Positions 36,317 to 45,705 of a stretch of DNA of 64,000 nucleotides are shown piece after piece; positions within the stretch are counted from its first letter, which is position 1, and each line of letters begins with the position of its first letter. Under the pieces are notes generated by a model. That model was not told where the DNA came from. It saw only the letters and a program-made list of their open reading frames with translations, and made no database searches. A program made the position numbers and the translations under genes. Source of the DNA: Achromobacter sp. MYb9 (GTDB lineage Bacteria > Pseudomonadota > Gammaproteobacteria > Burkholderiales > Burkholderiaceae_B); assembly GCF_002975275.1 (NCBI RefSeq), contig NZ_PCOQ01000001.1:1-64000 (forward strand). The letters are read 5' to 3'.

Positions 36317-37216
36317 ATGTGGTTCAAAAACCTCAAGATTTACCGCCTCTCCTCGCCGTGGACTCTCGTTGGCGATCAGCTTGAAGAAACGCTTGCGCGC
36401 CACGCCTACCAAGCGGGCAACAACCTCGAAATGCAAAGCCTAGGCTGGGTCCCGCCGCGCGAAAACGGCGGGCTTGCCCACGTCGTCAACGGCCAGATCC
36501 TGCTATCCCTGCGCGCCGAAAAGAAGCTTCTTCCCGGCACCGTCGTGAACCAGGTCGCCAAGGCGCGCGCCCAGGAAATCGAAGAGCAGCAAGGCTACAA
36601 GCCGGGCCGCAAGCAGATGAAGGAAATCAAGGAACGCGTCACGGATGAACTCCTGCCGCGCGCCTTCAGCGTGTACCGCGACACCCGCGTCTGGATCGAC
36701 CCGCAGAACCACTGGCTGGTCATCGACGCCGCCGCCTCGGCGAAGGCCGACGAAGTCATTGGCCTGCTGGCCAAATGCGTGGACCCGTTCCCGCTCGAAA
36801 ACCTGTACGTGGCGCAATCGCCCGCGTCCGCCATGACGGGTTGGCTGGCCGAAGACGAGGCCCCCTCCAACTTCACCATCGACCAGGACACCGAACTGCG
36901 TTCGTCCGGTGAAAGCGGCGCAGCCATCCGCTACGTGAAGCACTCGATCGACGCCGACGACGTGCGTCGCCACATCCAGTCGGGCAAGCAGTGCACGCGC
37001 CTGGCCATGACGTGGGCCGACCGCATCTCCTTCGTCCTGACCGAAGGCCTGGACGTCAAGCGCGTCTCGCCGCTGGACGTGCTGAAGGAAGGCAACGAAG
37101 GCGTCGCGGCCAACGACGACGAGAAATTCGATTCCGACATGATGCTGATGACGGGCGAACTCGCCAAGATGATGGCCGAGCTGGTCGAGGCGCTGGGCGG
37201 CGAAAAGAAAATTTAA
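36317..37216 (+). CDS. rdgC: Recombination-associated protein RdgC
   Basis: 299 aa, standard length. RdgC is a DNA-binding ring protein that restrains RecA filament formation. [11 protein letters not shown] at the start and [29 protein letters not shown] and [19 protein letters not shown] segments are characteristic. It has its own terminator and stands divergent to the DUF3185 gene. Confidence 0.96.
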   Translation: MWFKNLKIYRLSSPWTLVGDQLEETLARHAYQAGNNLEMQSLGWVPPRENGGLAHVVNGQILLSLRAEKKLLPGTVVNQVAKARAQEIEEQQGYKPGRKQMKEIKERVTDELLPRAFSVYRDTRVWIDPQNHWLVIDAAASAKADEVIGLLAKCVDPFPLENLYVAQSPASAMTGWLAEDEAPSNFTIDQDTELRSSGESGAAIRYVKHSIDADDVRRHIQSGKQCTRLAMTWADRISFVLTEGLDVKRVSPLDVLKEGNEGVAANDDEKFDSDMMLMTGELAKMMAELVEALGGEKKI

Positions 37217-37244
37217 GCCGCGCTGGAAGCTGCTGGAAAAGCAC

Positions 37245-37273
37245 AGGCCGCTCTTGTTCAGAGCGGCCTTTTT
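37245..37273 (+). terminator. Intrinsic terminator after rdgC
   Basis: AGGCCGCTC, seven-base loop, GAGCGGCCT and TTTT. It also lies just beyond the 3' end of the convergent diguanylate cyclase gene. Confidence 0.85.
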
Positions 37274-37305
37274 ACTGGCGAACGCAGGCTGGCTTGCCGC
37301 CGCCC

Positions 37306-38727
37306 TCAGGCGGCGACGCTGCGGTCCCGGCCGGCCTGCTTGGCGCGGTACAAGGCCTTGTCGGCGCGATCGATCAAATAGGCATAGTCCGGGTGCCCGT
37401 CGAACGTCGCCACGCCGATGCTTGCCGTGATGCGCAAGGCGCCGGCTTCCGGAATCGAGAACGCGTGCCGCCGGATTTCGGCGCCCAGTTTTTCGGCGGC
37501 GGCCACCGCGGCCTCTTGCCCCGTGTCCACCAGCACCACCAGGAACTCTTCACCGCCGTAGCGGAACACGAAGTCGCTGGACCGGCAGGCCTGATGCACC
37601 ACTTCCGCGAACTGCCGCAGCACCTGATCGCCGCCGGCATGCCCGTGCGCGTCGTTGATCGCCTTGAAATGGTCGATGTCCAGCAGCAGCACCGAAAATC
37701 GGCTGCCCTGGCGCCTGGAGATGGCGATTTCGCGTCCCACCACCGACGGCAGGAAGCGCCGGTTCAACACATTGGTCAACGGGTCGCTGCCGCTCTCGAT
37801 CTCGGCCACCATGTCGAACAGGCCATTGAGCAGATGCTTGATGCGCGCCACCAGTTCCTGCAGCTCGCGCACCTGGTCGGGCATCGGCACCTGCTGTTGC
37901 GCATCCGCCAGCATCAGCTGCGGCAGCACGACATCGTCCAGCCGCATGACCGCCTCGGTGATCTGCCTGAGCGCCGGCGCGCTTTCGAACAGCACACCGC
38001 CCTTGTGCTGCAGCCACAACCCGAACTCCGATGCCGCCAGGCGCGGCAGCGCCTGCTCCGGGGCGCGGTAGTGCAGGCCGATCAGCACGGCCTGGCTCCA
38101 TTCCAGCAACGCGGCGCGCTGGCGCTCGCGTTCGGTCGAAATATTCTGGCCCAGCGCGAAGAGGCGATACGCCTCGTCGTTGCGCGCGCCGCGGTTGATG
38201 TCGCGCATGAAGGCACGGCTCATCTGCTCGATCGCCAGGTCGAATAGATTGCAGACATACTGCGTGGCGATGGATGCGGCCGTGCCGTCCAGGTCGCTTG
38301 CGCGCAGCCGTTCGGCAATCTCGTTCTTCAGGATGCGGGCGCCCGCCATCACCAGATGGATGGGGATATGGACGCGGGCATGCACTTCGCCCACCTTCTT
38401 CTGCGTCGCCATCAGCGCGGCAATGTCGCCCTGGTCGCGCACACAGAACAGGCCTTTCAGCCAGTGCTTCATGCCGCTGTGCAGGCGGGTCGACACGATC
38501 TCATGGGACAGGCGTGGACCGGCCTCGGCATCGGCCAGCAAGGTGGAATAAAAGGCATCCACCAAGTCTTTGGCGCTATCACCCACCACGGCCGCGACCT
38601 GGCCACGCGTATAGGCGTCGACCGATTGATAGACCGCTTCCCAGGCTTGCGCGTTCGACGCGCTCAGGTAGCACGCTTGGCCCGCGCCGCCCGTCCACGC
38701 CGGAACCGCGCCATTGCTCGAAGACAT
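37306..38727 (-). CDS. Globin-coupled sensor diguanylate cyclase (BpeGReg-like)
   Basis: 473 aa from the ATG at 38727, close to the 475 of Bordetella BpeGReg. N-terminal heme globin: Tyr60 (AFYSTLL) as distal ligand candidate and His116 (VGEVHARVHIP) as proximal, 56 residues apart, the same spacing as Y43/H99 in BpeGReg. A helical middle domain leads to a GGDEF domain with RYGGEEF (391-395) and an I-site R382-S-S-D385 for product inhibition. It should make cyclic di-GMP in response to oxygen. An upstream in-frame ATG adds 15 residues. Confidence 0.93.
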   Translation of the reverse strand: MSSSNGAVPAWTGGAGQACYLSASNAQAWEAVYQSVDAYTRGQVAAVVGDSAKDLVDAFYSTLLADAEAGPRLSHEIVSTRLHSGMKHWLKGLFCVRDQGDIAALMATQKKVGEVHARVHIPIHLVMAGARILKNEIAERLRASDLDGTAASIATQYVCNLFDLAIEQMSRAFMRDINRGARNDEAYRLFALGQNISTERERQRAALLEWSQAVLIGLHYRAPEQALPRLAASEFGLWLQHKGGVLFESAPALRQITEAVMRLDDVVLPQLMLADAQQQVPMPDQVRELQELVARIKHLLNGLFDMVAEIESGSDPLTNVLNRRFLPSVVGREIAISRRQGSRFSVLLLDIDHFKAINDAHGHAGGDQVLRQFAEVVHQACRSSDFVFRYGGEEFLVVLVDTGQEAAVAAAEKLGAEIRRHAFSIPEAGALRITASIGVATFDGHPDYAYLIDRADKALYRAKQAGRDRSVAA

Positions 38728-38861
38728 ATGATCATCCGCCCCAAAGACTCCGCGCGTGTCTTGGAGCGACACGCGACGGCAAAACAGCGCGGATTATCCT
38801 TCAAATCTCAAGGACCGCCCGCCTAGGTGCAATTTGCCGGCGGAGCGGAAGGCGGCGTGGC

Positions 38862-40154
38862 TTATTCCAGGCCGTGAAAGACGGAGTCATCGGGACCGAC
38901 ATGCGACGGATGCTGCCACGTCACGTCGCGCAGCGAATGCTGCACCAGCCCTTCCACGCCCAACAGCACCGCGAAGATCGCCATGCGGATCGGGATGCCG
39001 TTATCGGTCTGGCGGAAGATGGCCAGGCGCGGATCGTGGTTCAGGTCCACGCTCAGATCATTGGCGCCCGGGCGGCTATCGCGCGGCAGCGGGTGCATCA
39101 CGATGGTCTCGGGGCTGCAGTAGGCGTCGATGATGGCGCGGTTGATCTGGAAGTCGGGCGTGTAGCCTTCGTTCTCTTCGTTGGCGAAGCGCTCTTTCTG
39201 CACGCGCGTCGCATAGATCACGTCTGCGCCGGACAGCCCTTCGGCCAACGACGTCTTCTGTTCGATCACGTTGCCGTTGCGGCTGGCCTGCTCGATGATG
39301 TAGCTGGGCATTTCAAGGCCCTTCGGCGACACCAGCGAGAACTTCACGTTCTTGTACAGCGCCATCAGCTTGATAAGCGAATGCACGGTACGGCCGTACT
39401 TCAGGTCGCCGACCATCGCGATGTGCGCGCCGTCCAGCAGTTTGCCCAGGCGCGAGAACTCGGTCAGGATCGTGTACAGATCCAGCAGGGCCTGGCTGGG
39501 GTGCTCGCCGGGGCCGTCGCCGCCGTTGACCACCGGGATGTTGGTTGCCCGCGCGAATTCCGCGACCGAACCCTGGTCCGGATGGCGGATCACCATGGCG
39601 TCGACGTAGCCGCTCATGACGCGGCTGGTGTCATAGATGGATTCGCCCTTGGCCATCGACGAAAACGTGAAGCCCGTCGTGTCGCAAACCGACCCGCCCA
39701 AGCGGCAGAACGCCGAACCGAAGCTGACGCGGGTACGCGTGCTGGCTTCGAAGAACAGGTTGCCCAGGACGGCGCCTTCCAGCACCCGCGACACCTTCTG
39801 GCGGCGCGCGATGGGCTGCATCATGTCCGCCACGCGGAACAGGTCTTCGACCGACTCGCGCGTGAACTGATCCACCGACAGCAGCTGATTCTTGCCTTCG
39901 ACGGCGATGCGCTCGCGCAACGGCCCATCTTGTACGCTTTGCGTATACTTTTCCAGCAAAACGCCGTTCTGCACGATTTCGCTGACGAAGCGCTGGACCA
40001 CTTCCGGCATCGCGCGGAATTCCTGCGAGCCCTCAGGCAGCAGCCAGGTATCCAGGGCCCGGCGCTTCACGCCGATCCGGGTGGCGAACACGTCGCGCGT
40101 GAGGTTCAGACGGCGCATGGCGTCGCGCAGAAAGGCTTGCTGGGAGATGGTCAT
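38862..40154 (-). CDS. pyrB: Aspartate carbamoyltransferase with N-terminal helix-turn-helix-like extension
   Basis: 430 aa, about 120 longer than E. coli PyrB. It makes carbamoyl-aspartate in pyrimidine synthesis. Catalytic motifs: carbamoyl-phosphate loop ASTRTRVSF, GDGPGEHPSQALLDLYT, and HPLPRDSR. The first 60 residues (NLTRDVFATRIGVKRRALDTWLL split across two helices) look like an XRE-type helix-turn-helix. A similar extension is known in other betaproteobacterial PyrB. A consensus-like promoter precedes it. Confidence 0.94.
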   Translation of the reverse strand: MTISQQAFLRDAMRRLNLTRDVFATRIGVKRRALDTWLLPEGSQEFRAMPEVVQRFVSEIVQNGVLLEKYTQSVQDGPLRERIAVEGKNQLLSVDQFTRESVEDLFRVADMMQPIARRQKVSRVLEGAVLGNLFFEASTRTRVSFGSAFCRLGGSVCDTTGFTFSSMAKGESIYDTSRVMSGYVDAMVIRHPDQGSVAEFARATNIPVVNGGDGPGEHPSQALLDLYTILTEFSRLGKLLDGAHIAMVGDLKYGRTVHSLIKLMALYKNVKFSLVSPKGLEMPSYIIEQASRNGNVIEQKTSLAEGLSGADVIYATRVQKERFANEENEGYTPDFQINRAIIDAYCSPETIVMHPLPRDSRPGANDLSVDLNHDPRLAIFRQTDNGIPIRMAIFAVLLGVEGLVQHSLRDVTWQHPSHVGPDDSVFHGLE

Positions 40155-40177
40155 GACGGGCCCCGAGAAAGAGGATT

Positions 40178-40206
40178 TATATACGCAACGCGCATATTAT
40201 TCTCAA
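40178..40206 (-). promoter_or_regulatory. pyrB promoter
   Basis: TTGAGA (40201-40206), exactly 17 bases, TATATA (40178-40183) on the minus strand, with a leader of about 20 bases before the ATG. Upstream, a perfect ACAAGGGT/ACCCTTGT hairpin (40235-40252) lies between this promoter and the preceding gene stop. No pyrimidine attenuator was seen. Confidence 0.7.
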
Positions 40207-40262
40207 CACAAGTCCAAGTCCAACATTTTTGCGCACAAGGGTTTACCCTTGTTCTTGAATTC

Positions 40263-40673
40263 TTAGCGGCTCGCGTAGGACGTCATTTGCTGGGCGTCCG
40301 GGGTGGCCTGCCCCAGCGAGAACCAGCAGGCGCCGCAAAACGCCAGGGCGCTAAGCAGGTAGCAGACCATCGCCAGCAGCTGGGCGGGCCAATGGCCGCG
40401 CGTCGAATGCCCTCTGTCGCCCTGGCGCAACAAGCTGACCTGCGCCAGATAGGCGAACAGCAACCCCAGGCACGACGCCAGCAGTCCTGCCAGAAACAGC
40501 GCCAGCGGCAATTGGAGGTCTGGCGCGGCGATGTCGCCGCCCACGATCCCCAGCGAAAAGGCCACCAGGGCCAAGGCCGCGCCCCCGTTCAACCACCCCA
40601 GGAAACGAAACGCCCCCGCCAGCAGCGAGAACGGCATGCCCGATGATCGAAGCTGCAGTGCGCGGGGATCCAT
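40263..40673 (-). CDS. Hypothetical four-helix membrane protein
   Basis: 136 aa with four hydrophobic segments (about 14-37, 48-73, 95-118 and a shorter one between). No conserved domain recognised. Start MDPRALQLRS; it begins 3 bases after the lipoprotein gene stop, so both are likely one transcript. Probably an inner-membrane protein of unknown role. Confidence 0.65.
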   Translation of the reverse strand: MDPRALQLRSSGMPFSLLAGAFRFLGWLNGGAALALVAFSLGIVGGDIAAPDLQLPLALFLAGLLASCLGLLFAYLAQVSLLRQGDRGHSTRGHWPAQLLAMVCYLLSALAFCGACWFSLGQATPDAQQMTSYASR

Positions 40674-40676
40674 GCG

Positions 40677-41108
40677 TCAGCCGCCGTTGCCCGTGCGGCA
40701 CACCGGCGTCGCGCTCTGGATCGAGGCCCGGGCGGCGGCGATTTCCGCCGCATCCCAACGCCCTTCGCCCAGCACGGTCACCGTCACCTTGGATTTGGCC
40801 GGGCCGTCGGCCTCCGCTGAAATCAGCTCAAGCACCGTGGCAGGCTCGCCCACCTTGTAGAGCTGGATTTCGTCGGGGGCGCCTTTTTCGCCCAGGGTGT
40901 GGCGCCATGCGTAAGCGGCGCCGTAGGGATGCTGCACGTTCACATGGCAGGCGCGGACATATTCACCGCCACGGCGGAATGCAGCCTGGTAGTTGGTGTC
41001 GACGCTGAAGGTCTCTTTTCTGACGGTGTCGGCCTCGTAGACGCCCTTGCTTGCACAACCGGCCAACAGAGCCGCCACCGCCACCCCCATCCATACTGAC
41101 TTGCGCAT
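40677..41108 (-). CDS. Hypothetical lipoprotein
   Basis: 143 aa. Signal with lipobox LLAGC (Cys18) indicates a lipid-anchored envelope protein. The mature part has two Cys (in RACHVNVQH and PVCRTGNGG) that could pair. Found upstream of, and nearly contiguous with, the membrane protein gene. No family recognised. Confidence 0.75.
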   Translation of the reverse strand: MRKSVWMGVAVAALLAGCASKGVYEADTVRKETFSVDTNYQAAFRRGGEYVRACHVNVQHPYGAAYAWRHTLGEKGAPDEIQLYKVGEPATVLELISAEADGPAKSKVTVTVLGEGRWDAAEIAAARASIQSATPVCRTGNGG

Positions 41109-41233
41109 GATTCTTCCCGCATTGAAATTCGGACTCCCGCGATTATGCCAGCCGCTGCAAAAAGGCCACGCGGGAAATGCCTGGACATTTCTGGCGTGGC
41201 CTTGAGCCGGCTAGGCGGCAACGGGATGGCGGC

Positions 41234-41365
41234 CTACTTGTTCGCGGCGCCCTCGATTTTCTCACCGCCTCGCTGGATGTCCTTGCCAGCGCCCGCAACA
41301 GTGTTGCAGCCGGCCGTGAGGGCGGCGATCGAAAGCAGCATGACGAGAACGACTCTGTTCTTCAT
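41234..41365 (-). CDS. Entericidin A/B family small lipoprotein (copy 2)
   Basis: 43 aa, lipobox ALTAGC with Cys20, mature part CNTVAGAGKDIQRGGEKIEG, the entericidin signature. AGGAGAGG precedes the ATG. Same length and layout as the copy at 1553-1684; the mature C-termini differ mainly after the first dozen residues. Family members act in envelope stress or lysis. Confidence 0.87.
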   Translation of the reverse strand: MKNRVVLVMLLSIAALTAGCNTVAGAGKDIQRGGEKIEGAANK

Positions 41366-41625
41366 AAACCTCTCCTGTCTGGGCTTAGAAACCGAAGCCA
41401 GCATACCCCAAAGGCCCCAATCTGCGCATCATCCCGATTCCGCTCGCGAGCCGCGGCGGTCAGGCCACGCAACGGAATCCGCGGCCAGGTCGTGGCCCCA
41501 CGTCTTGTGGTTTTAGAAAATCTATCCTTAGTCGGCAGGAATGATCGTTTTACGGCAGATGGCACGGAATCCAGAATGGGTTCAATCCTGTATTCCAGGA
41601 AATAGCCTTTCTCTCTTTTTTGCCC

Positions 41626-42261
41626 ATGACCGCTCCTGCCTTGCACCTCTATACGGACAGCTCGCCCAACGGCTTCAAGATCACCATCGCGCTCGAAGAA
41701 TTGACGGTGCCCTACCTGCTGCACCATGTGCGCATCGACCAGGGCGCGCATCGCCACCCGGACTTCCTGGCGCTGAATCCCCATGGCCGGATCCCGGTGC
41801 TGCATGACGCCGACACCGGCATCACCCTGTTCGAGTCGGCCGCCATCTTGTTGTACCTGGCCGACAAGACGGGCCGCCTGCTGCCCGCCGATCCCGCGGC
41901 GCGCTGGGAGGCCATCACCTGGTTGATGTTCCACAGCGCCAGCATGGGGCCGCTGCTGGGCCAGCGCGTGCACGCCGAATGCTTTGCGAAAGACCGCCAC
42001 GACGCCGCCATCCAGCGCTATCGGCGTTTAAGCGAAGACACCTTCGCCGTGCTCGACGCGCGCCTGGCAGCGCGCGAGTGGCTGGCGGGCGAGCAGTTCT
42101 CTATCGCCGATATCGCGACCTTCGGCTGGATGCACATTGCGCGGATCGCGGAATTCGATTTCAGCCAGTACGCGCACCTCAGCGCCTGGCACCTGCGGGC
42201 CAGCCTGCGCCCGGCCGTCCAACGCGGCATCGCCCTGCCCCAGCCGGCCACCGGCCCCTGA
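41626..42261 (+). CDS. Glutathione S-transferase family protein
   Basis: 211 aa. N-terminal thioredoxin fold with LYTDSSPNGFKITIALEEL, the cis-Pro in GRIPVL and ESAAILLYLA for glutathione binding. The C-terminal helical domain has EQFSIADIATFGW. Resembles the YfcG/YghU-like bacterial GST type. ATG at 41626 preferred over a TTG two codons earlier. Next gene follows within 30 bases. The 260-base gap before it shows no clear feature. Confidence 0.9.
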   Translation: MTAPALHLYTDSSPNGFKITIALEELTVPYLLHHVRIDQGAHRHPDFLALNPHGRIPVLHDADTGITLFESAAILLYLADKTGRLLPADPAARWEAITWLMFHSASMGPLLGQRVHAECFAKDRHDAAIQRYRRLSEDTFAVLDARLAAREWLAGEQFSIADIATFGWMHIARIAEFDFSQYAHLSAWHLRASLRPAVQRGIALPQPATGP

Positions 42262-42289
42262 TCCTCCCGCCGCATTCCTCGCTGGCCCC

Positions 42290-43366
42290 ATGACTGCTTC
42301 CGCGACTGCCCCTATGACTGTTTCCATGCCCCATTCCTCTCCCGCCCCGGCACTTCCCTCTGGCGCCTCCGCGCCCGCGTTTGCCATGCATCCCGGCTAC
42401 CGGCGCATGTTCGCGCCCGACCGGCTGACGGTGGGCATCTTCCTTCCCTTGCGGTTCTACCAAGGCGACATGGCAGTGCTGCAAGGCCAGGCCGACCTGG
42501 TCGCCGACATCGACCGCCGGGGCTTTGCCGCGGCATGGGTTCGCGATGTCCCTCTTTTCGATCCCAGCTTCGGCGACGCGGGACAGGTGTTCGACCCCTT
42601 CTCCTATCTTGCCTACCTGGCGGCCCGCACCGAACGCGTCGCGCTCGCCACGGGCAGCGCGGTGTTCCCATTGCGGCATCCGATCGATCTCGCCAAGGCG
42701 GCCGCCACGCTGGACCAGCTGTCCGGCGGCAGGCTGGTCATGGGAATCGCCTCGGGCGACCGCCCCGTCGAGTTCCCCGCCTATGGGCTGGATCCCGCGC
42801 AGCGCGGCGACCGGTTTGCCCAAACCGTGTCCTATTTCCGGCAGCTGATGCAAGCCCCTCACGGCGCCATCGATTCGCCCCTGGGCCGGCTGGCGGGACC
42901 GCAGTTGCTGCCCAAGCCGTCGGCGGGGCGCGTGCCGTTGCTGATCACGGGCTCTTGCCGCCAGACGCCGCAATGGGTCGGCGAACACGCGGACGGCTGG
43001 CTGACCTATCCCGACAGCACCCACGACGACGCCGGCCCGCAACGGCTGGCGCAAAAGATCCGCTCCTGGCGCGCGTTGATCCCGGATGCCGGGTTCAGGC
43101 CGCACGCGACCAATGAATGGCTGGACTTGAGCGCCGATCCGGACCATCCGCGCACGCCGATGCAAGGCGGCTACGTGCTGCGCACGGGCCGCCGGGGCCT
43201 GCTGGACCTGCTGGCACGTTGGCAAGCGGCCGGCGTCAACCACGCGGCGCTTGGCATCCAGTTCTCGGAACGCCCGCCTGCCGAAGTGATCCAGGAACTG
43301 GCCGAGGAGGTCCTGCCCCACTTCCCCTCGCATGACGGCGTGGCTCCCGCCCCCGCCCGCTGGTAG
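42290..43366 (+). CDS. Luciferase-like (LLM class) flavin-dependent oxidoreductase
   Basis: 358 aa from the ATG at 42290; later ATGs at 42314, 42326 and 42386 are possible, since the first 30 residues are Ser/Pro-rich and unlike the family. TIM-barrel landmarks: GIFLPLRFYQGD, RGFAAAWVRDVPLFDP, ALATGSAVFPLRHP, LDQLSGGRLVMGIASGD and ITGSCRQTPQWVGEHADGW. These enzymes use FMNH2 from a partner reductase to oxidise small organics such as sulfonates or aldehydes. Substrate unknown; probably one transcript with the GST gene. Confidence 0.87.
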   Translation: MTASATAPMTVSMPHSSPAPALPSGASAPAFAMHPGYRRMFAPDRLTVGIFLPLRFYQGDMAVLQGQADLVADIDRRGFAAAWVRDVPLFDPSFGDAGQVFDPFSYLAYLAARTERVALATGSAVFPLRHPIDLAKAAATLDQLSGGRLVMGIASGDRPVEFPAYGLDPAQRGDRFAQTVSYFRQLMQAPHGAIDSPLGRLAGPQLLPKPSAGRVPLLITGSCRQTPQWVGEHADGWLTYPDSTHDDAGPQRLAQKIRSWRALIPDAGFRPHATNEWLDLSADPDHPRTPMQGGYVLRTGRRGLLDLLARWQAAGVNHAALGIQFSERPPAEVIQELAEEVLPHFPSHDGVAPAPARW

Positions 43367-43437
43367 ACCGGTCCGGCCTACAATGCGGCCCGGCCGCGGC
43401 GGTCGCGTATTTGCCGGCAATGGATTAGGATTCGAAA

Positions 43438-43797
43438 ATGAACAAAAAACCTGTACCGCAGAACGCTGGCGCAGCCCCCCAGGGCTGGGGCTGGGAACAG
43501 CCGCAATGCCGTGGACAAGCGGCATTGGCGCTGTTCATCGACGATCTGCACCGAATTCTGCAAGCCCATGCCGCTGGCAAGCTCGCGGACAGCAGCACCC
43601 TGGCTGATGCGCAAGCGCACGTTGACGAACTGCTGGCCCGCTACAACGAAATCAACGCCGCGCCGGAAATTTTCCTGGGACAATCGGTCGAACTCAAGGA
43701 AGGCGTCGACCGGAACGGCGTTTCTCATACGGTACCGATTTTTTCAGCCCGCCTGAAGAAATCGCTGGTGTCGATGCTGGGGCAAGGCCCCGGCTAA
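43438..43797 (+). CDS. Hypothetical protein
   Basis: 119 aa, no domain recognised. The N-terminus is Trp/Pro/Gly-rich (GWGWEQPQCRG), followed by two amphipathic helices and a basic C-terminal segment. No signal peptide or membrane segment, so cytoplasmic. It precedes the Nif11-like gene by 69 bases on the same strand. Confidence 0.6.
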   Translation: MNKKPVPQNAGAAPQGWGWEQPQCRGQAALALFIDDLHRILQAHAAGKLADSSTLADAQAHVDELLARYNEINAAPEIFLGQSVELKEGVDRNGVSHTVPIFSARLKKSLVSMLGQGPG

Positions 43798-43866
43798 ACG
43801 CCCCTTATTCCCGGCCCGTCAGCGGCGGCCGGCACTGAACCAGAACAGCCACAGGAGACCCCCACA

Positions 43867-44268
43867 ATGAATTCAGACAACGTCGTAGAGTTTCTCCGCC
43901 TGCTGTCGCTGGATGTCTCGCTGGGCGCTGCCGCCCAGCACGCTGCTGGCCAGCCGGACGCGCCGCTTGCCCTGGCCCGCCTGGCTACCGCGCATGGCCT
44001 GCCTTGCAGCGCTTCGGACTGGTCCTTCTTCGCCCGCAGCTGCCTGGATACCTCGACGGAAACGCAGGGGGATGTGGACCCGGTCGCCACGATCTGGCAA
44101 CTGGTGCAGGATCCTGCCCACGGCACCGATATTCCCGCCAGCGCGATCACGCGCGTCATCGGCATCATCACGCAGCCCGACGGCGGCCCGCCAGTCGTGG
44201 GCCATGTCGTGGGCGACCTGGCGCCGCGCACGCCGCTGGGCATGGCGCCCTACCCCACGGGTTCCTGA
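43867..44268 (+). CDS. Small protein with Nif11-like N-terminal domain
   Basis: 133 aa. Residues 2-56 follow the Nif11 spacing: NVVEFLRLLSLD, then ALARLATAHG and a closing SASDWSFFAR. Nif11 domains occur in nitrogen-fixation clusters and as leader regions of peptide natural products. Here there is no GG or GA cleavage site and no modification enzyme nearby; the C-terminal half is Pro/Gly/Thr-rich. CAGGAG precedes the ATG. The domain call is tentative. Confidence 0.55.
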   Translation: MNSDNVVEFLRLLSLDVSLGAAAQHAAGQPDAPLALARLATAHGLPCSASDWSFFARSCLDTSTETQGDVDPVATIWQLVQDPAHGTDIPASAITRVIGIITQPDGGPPVVGHVVGDLAPRTPLGMAPYPTGS

Positions 44269-44287
44269 GCCGCGCAGGCGAAAGCCC

Positions 44288-45544
44288 CTAGGGCTTGCCC
44301 GCCAGATAACCCGTCACGCCCAACGCGGCCACTCGGCCGCTGGCCATGCAGGCCGTCAACAGATAGCCCCCCGTGGGCGCTTCCCAATCCAGCATTTCGC
44401 CCGCGGCGAACACGCCCGGCGCCAGGCGCAGCATCAGGTTGGCGTCCACGGCATCGAACGACACCCCCCCTGCGGTGCTGATGGCTTCGTCCATGGGACG
44501 GGCGCGTAGAAGCGTCAGTGGCAGGGCCTTGATCCGCAACCCCAACCGCTCCGGATCCTTGAAATCGTCCGCGGAAGCGCATTCGCGCAATAGGCCGGCT
44601 TTCACGCCGGTCAACCCCAGGCGGCTTTGCAGATGGCTCGACATGGAGCGCGCCCCACGCGGATGCGTGACCGCGGCCATGACCTTTTCCTGTGACCAGT
44701 CAGGCGCCAGATCCAGCGTGGCGACGGCCTGCCCTTGCGCGTCAATCCGATCACGCAAGGGCGCGGACAGCGCATAGACCAGACTGCCCTCGATACCCGT
44801 CTGCGACACCACGAATTCGCCCTGCCGGGCCAACAGGCCGCCAGCGGGCAGCGAACACGACATCGAGACGGATTTGACCGGCTGGCCTGCGTAGCGCTGC
44901 CGGAAGTGCTCGGACCACGCCACGTCGAAGCCGCAGTTGGCGGGGCGCAGCGGCGTCACATTCACGCCATGCGCCTGCAATCCGGCGACCCAGGCGCCAT
45001 CCGATCCCAGTTTGGCCCAACTTCCGCCGCCCAAGGCCAGCACCACGGCATCTGCCGCCACGGTGCGCATGCCTTCCGGAGTGTCGAACCGCAGGGCTTG
45101 CGCGGACGGCGCATCGCCTGCCGGCCACCCCAACCAGCGATGCCGCATATGAAAGCGCACGCCGCTTGCACGCAGCCGGGCCAGCCAGGCCCGCAACAAC
45201 GGCGCCGCCTTCATTTCCTGGGGAAAGACGCGTCCCGACGACCCCACGAAGGTCTGGACGCCCAGTTGATGCGCCCATTCCCGCAACGCGGCGGCGTCCA
45301 TCATGGCAAGCCAGGGTGCCACTTGCGCGGCGCGCTCGCCGTAGCGCGCCAGGAACGGGGCCGCGGGCTCGCTGTGCGTCAGGTTCAAGCCGCCGCGCCC
45401 CGCCATCAGGAACTTGCGGCCGACCGAGGGCATCGCGTCGAATACGTCTACCTGCAGGCCTTGGGCAGCCAGCCCCTCTGCCGCCATCAGGCCCGCCGGA
45501 CCGCCACCGATGACGGCGACGCGCTTGGAAGCGTTCATGGTCAT
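44288..45544 (-). CDS. HI0933/YhiN-like FAD-dependent flavoprotein
   Basis: 418 aa. Dinucleotide-binding motif VAVIGGGPAGLMAAEGL with G-x-G-x-x-G at 13-18. GRKFLMAGRGGLNLTHSE is the family hallmark, and the second FAD contact AGGVSFDAVDANLML plus GVFAAGEMLDWEAPTGGYLL near the C-terminus. The layout matches the TIGR03862 (PP_4765) flavoprotein family. Activity unknown. Start at MTMNASKR; MNASKR is an alternative. Confidence 0.9.
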   Translation of the reverse strand: MTMNASKRVAVIGGGPAGLMAAEGLAAQGLQVDVFDAMPSVGRKFLMAGRGGLNLTHSEPAAPFLARYGERAAQVAPWLAMMDAAALREWAHQLGVQTFVGSSGRVFPQEMKAAPLLRAWLARLRASGVRFHMRHRWLGWPAGDAPSAQALRFDTPEGMRTVAADAVVLALGGGSWAKLGSDGAWVAGLQAHGVNVTPLRPANCGFDVAWSEHFRQRYAGQPVKSVSMSCSLPAGGLLARQGEFVVSQTGIEGSLVYALSAPLRDRIDAQGQAVATLDLAPDWSQEKVMAAVTHPRGARSMSSHLQSRLGLTGVKAGLLRECASADDFKDPERLGLRIKALPLTLLRARPMDEAISTAGGVSFDAVDANLMLRLAPGVFAAGEMLDWEAPTGGYLLTACMASGRVAALGVTGYLAGKP

Positions 45545-45705
45545 GGCGCCAGCGCCATCAAGGCGGGGGCGTGCGGGGTCAAAGGACACGGCATGGGGAA
45601 ATCAAGGTTGTCAGGACAGGCGGCACGCGGTGCGCGCCGCGAAGGGAAGGATTGTCGCACGACGACTAAAACCGAAAGGGAGGCCCCATCGGCGCAATTC
45701 TCCCT

